A DNA stretch of 64,000 nucleotides, taken from NCBI GenBank assembly GCA_947627175.1, contig CANQVA010000001.1, forward strand, positions 1 through 64,000. The letters run 5' to 3'. The position numbers and the translations under genes were made by a program. This DNA comes from an uncultured Ruminococcus sp. (GTDB lineage: Bacteria; Bacillota; Clostridia; Oscillospirales; Ruminococcaceae). The notes beneath the pieces are model-generated. The model worked only from the letters and a program-made list of their open reading frames with translations. It ran no database searches and was not told the origin of the DNA. Positions 58,540-64,000 of this stretch are shown in pieces (within the stretch, counting starts at the first letter, position 1; each line of letters begins with the position of its first letter).

Positions 58540-60951
58540 ATGAAAAAAGCCGGATATTTATATAAAACTTTTTCACTTGTTGCCGTTCCCATACTTCTTA
58601 GCGGAATGGTGAATATTCCTGCACGTGCGGAAAAAATGAAAGACAGCGGTATTTCCTATACGGAAACAGTCAGCACAATTAACAACCCTGCCTGCGGATA
58701 CACAACTACCGTATGGCCAAACTGCAAACCAAACAATACACCTACTTATAACCCGACAGGAAACCTTGTACTTTTCTTTGTTGATATAGGAGCGTTTTCC
58801 TCCGGTGTAAATGGAACAACAGACGATGCAGGAAACTATACAGAAGGCAAGGATTACGACCTTGACGAAACTTTTTTCAATGCATGGCGTACTACTTTTG
58901 AAAACTGCCGTAAAAACGGCTGTATGATTGCCTTACGTTTCAGATACGACGCAAACGGCAAAGACAACCCCGAACCCTCTACTTTTGAACAAGTTCTTAA
59001 ACATATAAAGCAGATAAAAGACAGCGGTATTTTAGAGGAATATAAAGATATTCTTGCTTACGTCGAAAGCGGTTTTGTCGGAAAATGGGGCGAACAGCAT
59101 GGCGGTAAATATACATCTGTAGACTATAAGGCACAAGTGCTTGATGCGATGCTTGACTGCGTACCTTCTCCCGTTCCCGTAACAGTCCGCACTCCTGATA
59201 TTTTCGCAAAATGGGCAGGCATTGAACGCAAGGAACTTGCAGACTATCAGTCTACGGGAGAAGAATTGCGTGTCGGTCTTTATGATGACGGTTACATGGG
59301 TAGTGATTCTGATTTAGGTACTTATGCGAACCGTGCTATTGAAACGGAATGGCTCTCAAAACAAACTTTTACTTCATATTTCGGCGGTGAGTTTTCAGGA
59401 AATCTTGACTGGGCTAAAAAATACGAAACATATCTCCCTGAAAATGCAATTCCCGAAATGTATAAAACTCACCTGAGCTATATAAACGGCAATATATTCC
59501 AACTTTACAAGGATTATACATTCAGTGAGAATTATGACGTTGAGGGCGTTGACAATTCCGCCTATTACGGACAGAATGTATTTCAGTTTATCCGTGACCA
59601 TATAGGCTACAGATTTGTCTTGCGTAAATCTGAACTTTCTGAAACGGTACAGCAGGGCGGTGAACTTGACTTGCATTTCAATATTGAAAACACAGGCTTT
59701 GCAAGTATCATTCCCGAAGCAAAAACTGAAATTCTTCTTGAACAGAACGGCAATTTTATAAGAACAACAGTTGACATAAACCCTGAAGAATGGTATTCAT
59801 GTACCACTTCCGAAGAATTTTTAAATCTTAAACTCCCTGACAGTTTGCCTGAAGGTGATTGGAATGCATATATAAAAATCTCATTCGGAAACAATACCGC
59901 TGACCAAATAAATTTACGCTCCGTACAATTTGCAAATGACGGTGTATGGAATGCTTCTCTCGGTGCTGACTATCTCGGTACTTTCACAGTCACGAAAAAT
60001 AATTCAAACGGTTCGGATAACGGTTTCTATCAAACGGGAACAACACCTGACGAAAACTCCGGTAAAATGTTCACCATAAACGGCCATACAACAACAGACG
60101 GTATTATTACTTCACCTTATGAATGGACAGAAGATATGCTTATCGCTGAAAATGATGAAAATAAACTATATATGACAGCTGATGACCGTTATATGTACAT
60201 AATGGCTGATATTCCGCATAATGCATCAAAAGCCGTATGGAATATAAGAGTTGAAAACGCTGACACAGATACGTCTTATTGGTATTACAGACAGTCGGGA
60301 GGCTGGATTTATTACAATAAGGGAAACCATGACGGCATAACACTTAAAATAAACGGAAATATCGCTGAATTTAAAATTGCTTTCGGCGATGTTATGGGCG
60401 TAAATGCAGGCACTAAACTTAATTCAGTGAGAATATTCGTTCAGGACGAGGCGGACAGCTGGGTAAATTCAGGTGAAGTAAAAAGCGGTGAATGTACTGT
60501 ACCGGTAAATTTTGCAGTATATTCAGCACCATATGACATAAGGCTTTCAAAAGGAGATAATTATACAATGCGTCCTGAATTGTTTCTTGAAAATGCAAAA
60601 TATCAGTGGTATATTGATGACAGAAAAATAAACGGTGCTGACAGTTCTGAATATACTATTTCAAAAGCAGACACTGAAAGTATCGGACTTTATTCAGTTG
60701 AAGTAACATCTGAAACGGGAATTTCAAAGAAAATCCCTGTTGTAAATCTGATTGAAGTACTTGATTCCGACGTAATAAAGGGCGATATTAACTCCGACGG
60801 CACTGTTGATATTTCAGACCTTGTAATTCTTGAAAAATATATACTCTGTTCAGAAAAAATTACAGAAAAACAATTCAGCATTGCAGACATTAACAATGAC
60901 GGTTCTGTTGATTCTTTTGATATGGTTCTGTTAAGACAGACTATCATATAA
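58540..60951 (+). CDS. secreted DUF4874/DUF4832-like protein with C-terminal dockerin
   Basis: An 803-aa secreted protein; ATG at 58540 behind AAAGGAG. Signal peptide 1-30. Residues about 35-400 look like the DUF4874 plus DUF4832 pair, a barrel-type fold often beside glycoside hydrolases (NLVLFFVDIGAFS, IALRFRYDANGKDNPEPS, ILAYVESGFVGKWGEQHGGKY, GLYDDGYMGSDSD). A beta-sandwich module and an immunoglobulin-like module (YQWYIDDRKINGADSSEYTI) follow. The dockerin (740-803) has GDINSDGTVDISDLVILEKYIL and ADINNDGSVDSFDMVLLRQ. Predicted polysaccharide-acting complex component; activity unproven. Confidence 0.85.
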   Translation: MKKAGYLYKTFSLVAVPILLSGMVNIPARAEKMKDSGISYTETVSTINNPACGYTTTVWPNCKPNNTPTYNPTGNLVLFFVDIGAFSSGVNGTTDDAGNYTEGKDYDLDETFFNAWRTTFENCRKNGCMIALRFRYDANGKDNPEPSTFEQVLKHIKQIKDSGILEEYKDILAYVESGFVGKWGEQHGGKYTSVDYKAQVLDAMLDCVPSPVPVTVRTPDIFAKWAGIERKELADYQSTGEELRVGLYDDGYMGSDSDLGTYANRAIETEWLSKQTFTSYFGGEFSGNLDWAKKYETYLPENAIPEMYKTHLSYINGNIFQLYKDYTFSENYDVEGVDNSAYYGQNVFQFIRDHIGYRFVLRKSELSETVQQGGELDLHFNIENTGFASIIPEAKTEILLEQNGNFIRTTVDINPEEWYSCTTSEEFLNLKLPDSLPEGDWNAYIKISFGNNTADQINLRSVQFANDGVWNASLGADYLGTFTVTKNNSNGSDNGFYQTGTTPDENSGKMFTINGHTTTDGIITSPYEWTEDMLIAENDENKLYMTADDRYMYIMADIPHNASKAVWNIRVENADTDTSYWYYRQSGGWIYYNKGNHDGITLKINGNIAEFKIAFGDVMGVNAGTKLNSVRIFVQDEADSWVNSGEVKSGECTVPVNFAVYSAPYDIRLSKGDNYTMRPELFLENAKYQWYIDDRKINGADSSEYTISKADTESIGLYSVEVTSETGISKKIPVVNLIEVLDSDVIKGDINSDGTVDISDLVILEKYILCSEKITEKQFSIADINNDGSVDSFDMVLLRQTII

Positions 60952-60979
60952 AAGATATGCGGAAATTCTCATAAAATAC

Positions 60980-61036
60980 TTTACTTTTTCTTTGCTTTGT
61001 TGTATAATAGTATTGCCGGAAAATTTTCGGTAATAT
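60980..61036 (+). promoter_or_regulatory. thrH promoter and leader palindrome
   Basis: TTTACT (60980-60985), 17-nt spacer, TATAAT (61003-61008), followed by the inverted repeat ATTGCCGGAAAATTTTCGGTAAT (about 61012-61034) in the leader. The palindrome could be an operator or hairpin. Confidence 0.6.
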
Positions 61037-61056
61037 ATAAAAAGGAGATTTTTTAA

Positions 61057-61659
61057 ATGTACATTACTTGTCTTGACTTAGAGGGTGTACTCGTGCCTGA
61101 AATATGGATTGCATTTGCAGAAGCAAGCGGTATTCCCGAACTCAAAAAAACTACACGTGACGAACCTGACTATAATAAACTTATGAATTGGCGTTTAAGC
61201 GTTCTTAAACAACATGGTTTAGGTCTTAAAGAAATTCAGGAAACTATTGCAAAAATTGACCCTATGGACGGTGCAAAGGAATTTCTTGACGAACTCCGTT
61301 CAATTTGTCAGGTTATAATAATCAGCGATACTTTCACACAGTTTGCCGCTCCGCTCATGAAAAAACTCGGTATGCCGACTATCTTCTGTAACTCTCTTGA
61401 AGTCGCTGAAAATGGCGAAATTACCGGTTTCAAGATGCGTTGCGAACAGTCAAAACTTACAACTGTAAAGGCTCTACAGTCAATCGGCTATGATACTATT
61501 GCAAGCGGTGACAGTTACAATGACCTCGGCATGATTCTAAACAGCAAAGCAGGATTCCTTTTCAGAAGTACGGAAAAAATTAAAGCCGACTACCCACAAC
61601 TCCCCGCTTTTGAAACATACGACGAACTACTTGATGCTATAAAAAAAGCTATGGAATAA
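61057..61659 (+). CDS. thrH: bifunctional phosphoserine phosphatase/homoserine phosphotransferase
   Basis: A 200-aa HAD enzyme. Motif I has the ThrH form LDLEGVLVPEIW (D-x-E in place of D-x-D), motif II IIISDTF, Lys in CEQSKLTTVKAL, motif III ASGDSYNDLGMI. ATG behind AAGGAG. ThrH dephosphorylates phosphoserine and can transfer the phosphate to homoserine. Single-gene unit with its own terminator. Confidence 0.92.
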   Translation: MYITCLDLEGVLVPEIWIAFAEASGIPELKKTTRDEPDYNKLMNWRLSVLKQHGLGLKEIQETIAKIDPMDGAKEFLDELRSICQVIIISDTFTQFAAPLMKKLGMPTIFCNSLEVAENGEITGFKMRCEQSKLTTVKALQSIGYDTIASGDSYNDLGMILNSKAGFLFRSTEKIKADYPQLPAFETYDELLDAIKKAME

Positions 61660-61661
61660 TA

Positions 61662-61689
61662 AAATTGGCAGACTTTTTTAAGTCTGCCA
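61662..61689 (+). terminator. thrH terminator (copy 1 of a flanking repeat)
   Basis: Hairpin TGGCAGACTT / AAGTCTGCCA with a 4-T loop. Nearly the same 27-28 bp sequence recurs at 62383-62409 on the far side of the toxin-antitoxin pair. Confidence 0.8.
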
Positions 61690-61763
61690 TAACTTTTAAA
61701 AAAACATGATTTTAGACTTTTTTGACAGGCTGAAACACCTGCAAAGCAGATACTTTTGTTATG

Positions 61764-62042
61764 TTATATTCCCAGTAATTCAGCGTGTGTTCCCGTACGG
61801 GTTAAAATAAGAAGAAGTTCATTCTCTCTTACTTGATAAATCAAAAGCCAGTCGGAAGCAATGTGACATTCACGAAAGCCTTTCCAATTGCCGCTTAATG
61901 CATGATCCTGCCTTGCAGGTTCAAGTTGTTTTTGTTCGGCAAGTTTTGTTATAACGTCCTCCAGCAAACTAATGTTATAGCCTCTTTTCTGAATACGCTT
62001 ATAGTCTTTCTTAAAAGTATTCTGATATTTAATCGTCAGCAT
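61764..62042 (-). CDS. YafQ-type mRNA interferase toxin
   Basis: A 92-aa RelE-superfamily toxin: LTIKYQNTFKKDYKRIQKRGY, DHALSGNWKGFRECHIASDWLLIYQV, LILTRTGTHAEL. The catalytic His residues of YafQ toxins are represented (DHALSG, CHIASDW, THAELL). It overlaps the antitoxin gene by 14 nt. Cleaves translated mRNA in other bacteria. Confidence 0.92.
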   Translation of the reverse strand: MLTIKYQNTFKKDYKRIQKRGYNISLLEDVITKLAEQKQLEPARQDHALSGNWKGFRECHIASDWLLIYQVRENELLLILTRTGTHAELLGI

Positions 62043-62298
62043 TAAGCTCCTCCATCAATGATTCAACCGAAGTGAAACCCTTACTCAATCCGATATTGTT
62101 TTGTGCGTCTTGCATAGCTTTTACAGTTTCGGAGTTTGGGACATCCATTGTTACCTTAAAGGGAATACCTTGTTCTCTGACAGCCTGTTTAGCAGTCATC
62201 ACAAAAAAGGTACTCATGTCAAGACCGAGATTATCCAGCAGTTCACGCAATTGTGCTTTCAACTCTTCGTCCATTCTGAACGTTGTACTTGTCAACAT
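62029..62298 (-). CDS. RelB/DinJ family antitoxin
   Basis: An 89-aa antitoxin. N-terminal ribbon-helix-helix (TSTTFRMDEELKAQLRELLDNLGLDMSTFFVMTAKQAVREQGIPF), then a toxin-binding tail. ATG behind GGAGAAG. First gene of the pair and probable autorepressor. Confidence 0.92.
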   Translation of the reverse strand: MLTSTTFRMDEELKAQLRELLDNLGLDMSTFFVMTAKQAVREQGIPFKVTMDVPNSETVKAMQDAQNNIGLSKGFTSVESLMEELNADD

Positions 62299-62318
62299 AT
62301 AAATCTTCTCCTTTCATT

Positions 62319-62370
62319 GTGCTTCTGCACTTACTAATATTATTATAGCAAAAAAATCAGCAATTGTAAA
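62319..62370 (-). promoter_or_regulatory. toxin-antitoxin promoter and operator
   Basis: Leftward TTTACA (62370-62365), 17-nt spacer, TATAAT (62347-62342). The palindrome GTGC-TTCT-GCAC (62319-62330) just after the start point is a likely DinJ/RelB operator. Confidence 0.7.
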
Positions 62371-62382
62371 TACATTGTAATG

Positions 62383-62417
62383 AAATTGACAGACTTTTTC
62401 AAGTCTGCCGTTTTTTT
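62383..62417 (+). repeat. second copy of the thrH terminator sequence
   Basis: AAATTGACAGACTTTTTCAAGTCTGCC (62383-62409) followed by a T-run. It differs from 61662-61688 by one substitution, one deletion and one T/C change. The two copies bracket the toxin-antitoxin genes in the same orientation, as if the pair had been inserted with duplication of the terminator. Confidence 0.75.
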
Positions 62418-62431
62418 ATTTTTACAAAAAT

Positions 62432-63283
62432 TTACGCTTTATTGATAAATTTTTTCACTTCTTCAATATGCTTGTTTGCGGTATTTCTGCCTATGCGGTA
62501 TACCTCACGGAGAACATCGGGATTGTGTTCGATATGTCCGACGGGAAGTTTTTCGGGCGGTGCAATTACAAACGTTCTCCCCTCTTGTTCAGCACGCCTT
62601 ATATATTTCAGTTCCGCATTATACATTTTATGCCGTCTGTTCATTGCATGGACAATTTCAGGATACCTGCGAAACAAAGGCTTCATTTTATTTGCCATAT
62701 TGCTCGGCGGTTTTACAAAGTTTCTCGGCTGTGTAAGTATTGTTACATTTCGGTCATAACCTGACTTTTCCATGAATTTCAGCGGTATTGAATCAGAAAT
62801 ACCACCGTCAAGCAGTTTTTTTCCGCCAACTTCAACAACTCTTGAAACAATAGGCATTGACGCTGATGCCCTTATCCATTCAAGTTCATTATAGTCCGCT
62901 TTAACGCACTTATGATATATCGGTTTTCCTGTTTCTGCGTCCGTGCAGACAACGTAAAACTCCATAGGCGACTCCGCAAAAGTCCTGAAATCGAATACAT
63001 CAAGTTTTTCGGGTATTTCATGATAGCAAAATTCAGCACCGAAAATATCGCCCGTTCTTAATAAAGTACGTAAACTGCAAAAGCGACTGTCACGGCAGAA
63101 ACGTGTGTTATAACGTATAACACGCCCGGGCTGTTCGGATTTATAATTGCATCCGAATGCCGCACCTGCTGACACACCTACAGCACCATCAAATTTTATC
63201 CCATTCTCCATAAAAACATCTGTAACCCCTGCGGTGAACATTCCACGCATTGCACCGCCTTCCATAACAAGTCCGTATTTCAT
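62432..63283 (-). CDS. patatin-like phospholipase family protein
   Basis: A 283-aa predicted acyl hydrolase. Oxyanion motif EGGAMRGMF, nucleophile in GVSAGAAFG (G-x-S-x-G), catalytic Asp in LLDGGISDSIP. The start is uncertain. The ATG at 63283 gives the usual family beginning MKYGLVMEGG. An ATG at 63310 adds nine residues, but its AGGAGG (63335-63340) is 24 nt away. Close to the uncharacterised YjjU/RssA-like bacterial group. Confidence 0.88.
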   Translation of the reverse strand: MKYGLVMEGGAMRGMFTAGVTDVFMENGIKFDGAVGVSAGAAFGCNYKSEQPGRVIRYNTRFCRDSRFCSLRTLLRTGDIFGAEFCYHEIPEKLDVFDFRTFAESPMEFYVVCTDAETGKPIYHKCVKADYNELEWIRASASMPIVSRVVEVGGKKLLDGGISDSIPLKFMEKSGYDRNVTILTQPRNFVKPPSNMANKMKPLFRRYPEIVHAMNRRHKMYNAELKYIRRAEQEGRTFVIAPPEKLPVGHIEHNPDVLREVYRIGRNTANKHIEEVKKFINKA

Positions 63284-63370
63284 CTGAATTACGGCAAAAT
63301 ACCACGACATAAAGCCGGGGAAAAATGCCGTTTTCCTCCTTTCGATTACACATTACTAATTTTCAATATA

Positions 63371-63399
63371 ATTATAGTATTTTTCAAATTATCTGTCAA
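63371..63399 (-). promoter_or_regulatory. promoter of the patatin-like gene
   Basis: Leftward TTGACA (63399-63394), 17-nt spacer, TATAAT (63376-63371). Confidence 0.8.
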
Positions 63400-63403
63400 G
63401 AGC

Positions 63404-63439
63404 AAAAAAAATATTCCCTGCATTGAAACAGGGAATATT
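63404..63439 (-). terminator. glnN terminator
   Basis: Stem AATATTCCCTG / CAGGGAATATT with an 8-nt loop and a T-run on the minus strand. Confidence 0.88.
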
Positions 63440-63447
63440 TTCTGTAT

Positions 63448-64000
63448 TTATCTTATAGAAAAGAGAAGTTTATCATAAGTCGGGAAAGGCCAGTATTCTT
63501 CAGATGTAATTTGTTCAGCCTTGTCGGCAGGCTTGCGGAGAGCGTCCATTTTCGGGAGAATTTCATCACGTACAAATGCAGAAGATTCAATAGCATTATC
63601 AATGCCTTTAAGTTCTCCGACTGACTTTTCAAGTGCGGAAACTGCATCGTCCATTTCGTCTATAAGTCCGGAAAGTTCACTTACAAGGCGTTTTTCATAT
63701 CTGCATGAACCCATGCCGTCCTTTGCAGCAGCCTGTGAGGCAAGGTCTGCTGTAAACTTTGAAACTGCCGGAAGAATCTGTTTCTTTGCCATGTCAAGCA
63801 TGGTTTGTGCCTCTATGTTGATAGTCTTTGTATAGTTTTCAAGCATTATGTCACATCTTGAATCAAGTTCACTCTTTGTGAAAATTCCGTGTGAAGTAAG
63901 CATATCAACGTTTTTAGGGTCAAGGAGTTTAGGCATAGCATCAGCAGTAGTTTTAAGATTTGAAAGACCTCTCTTTTCAGCCTCTTCAATCCAACTGTCA
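63448..64000 (-). CDS. glnN: type III glutamine synthetase (C-terminal part, runs off window)
   Basis: The frame stays open to the window edge (…DSWIEEAEKRGLSNLKTTADAM before the first internal Met), giving about 184 residues of the C-terminus. FTKSELDSRCDIMLENYTKTINIEAQTMLDMAKKQILPAV, then QAAAKDGMG and a closing EYWPFPTYDKLLFSIR, is the characteristic end of GSIII. It is the likely true glutamine synthetase of this organism, in contrast to the divergent homologue at 17960. Confidence 0.9.
   Translation of the reverse strand, partial: DSWIEEAEKRGLSNLKTTADAMPKLLDPKNVDMLTSHGIFTKSELDSRCDIMLENYTKTINIEAQTMLDMAKKQILPAVSKFTADLASQAAAKDGMGSCRYEKRLVSELSGLIDEMDDAVSALEKSVGELKGIDNAIESSAFVRDEILPKMDALRKPADKAEQITSEEYWPFPTYDKLLFSIR

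Noticed and set aside
1-64000. CRISPR arrays, insertion-sequence transposases, prophage genes, rRNA.
   Set aside because: No regularly spaced repeats, transposase motifs, phage structural genes or rRNA sequence were seen in the window.

Overview
The window looks like chromosome of a low-GC, Gram-positive, spore-associated anaerobe of the Ruminococcus type (Clostridia, Oscillospiraceae). The grounds are AT-rich sequence, many TTGACA-N17-TATAAT promoters and AGGAGG ribosome sites, two secreted proteins with type I dockerins, spoIIR and a cotJABC operon, a T-box in front of pheST, and the end of a type III glutamine synthetase at the right edge. Species cannot be fixed from the sequence alone.

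Layout. 1-1.85 kb: a TetR-controlled aldo/keto reductase operon. 1.9-7.1 kb: an agr-type quorum-sensing locus (response regulator, sensor kinase, a cysteine-free AgrD peptide, AgrB) followed by a secreted 134-residue protein, a lipoprotein and a convergent small ribbon-helix-helix-like gene. 7.2-8.6 kb: a divergent cupin/Rrf2 pair and tRNA-Trp. 8.7-14.2 kb: a solute-binding lipoprotein behind a hybrid sensor kinase, and a CAP-dockerin protein. 14.4-17.8 kb: a response regulator/ABC transporter/kinase operon of the antimicrobial-peptide-sensing type. 17.9-19.8 kb: a glutamine-synthetase homologue that lacks several active-site residues, paired with an ANTAR protein whose receiver lacks the phospho-acceptor Asp. 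19.9-46.3 kb: a long minus-strand housekeeping block (efp, pepQ, aroQ, yqeG, rpsU, leuS, rsfS, an LCP protein, yqeK, nadD, yhbY, rdgB, ftsY, smc, a radical SAM gene, rnc, plsX, trmFO, topA, dprA, a SpoU methyltransferase, rplT, rpmI, infC, spoIIR). 46.5-48.9 kb: ftsH and a small membrane protein. 49.0-50.7 kb: a second copy of the secreted-protein/lipoprotein cassette found after agr. 50.9-54.6 kb: cotJABC, a lipoprotein PBP and a CDF metal exporter. 54.7-61.7 kb: pheST with T-box, a dockerin-bearing DUF4874/DUF4832-like protein, and thrH. 61.7-64 kb: a RelB/YafQ toxin-antitoxin pair, a patatin-like lipase and the 3' part of glnN.

What stands out: (1) the agr locus, with a predicted serine-lactone signal, tandem 21-bp-phased LytTR boxes at the agrD promoter, and a downstream secreted-protein/lipoprotein pair duplicated 45 kb away; (2) the pseudo-glutamine-synthetase plus pseudo-receiver ANTAR pair; (3) a 220-245 bp dispersed repeat that ends exactly 6 nt before the start codons of efp and rplT; (4) an FtsY whose acidic domain and three membrane-targeting-like motifs are at the C-terminus. 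All functional statements come from reading motifs and from remembered family knowledge; no database search was run.
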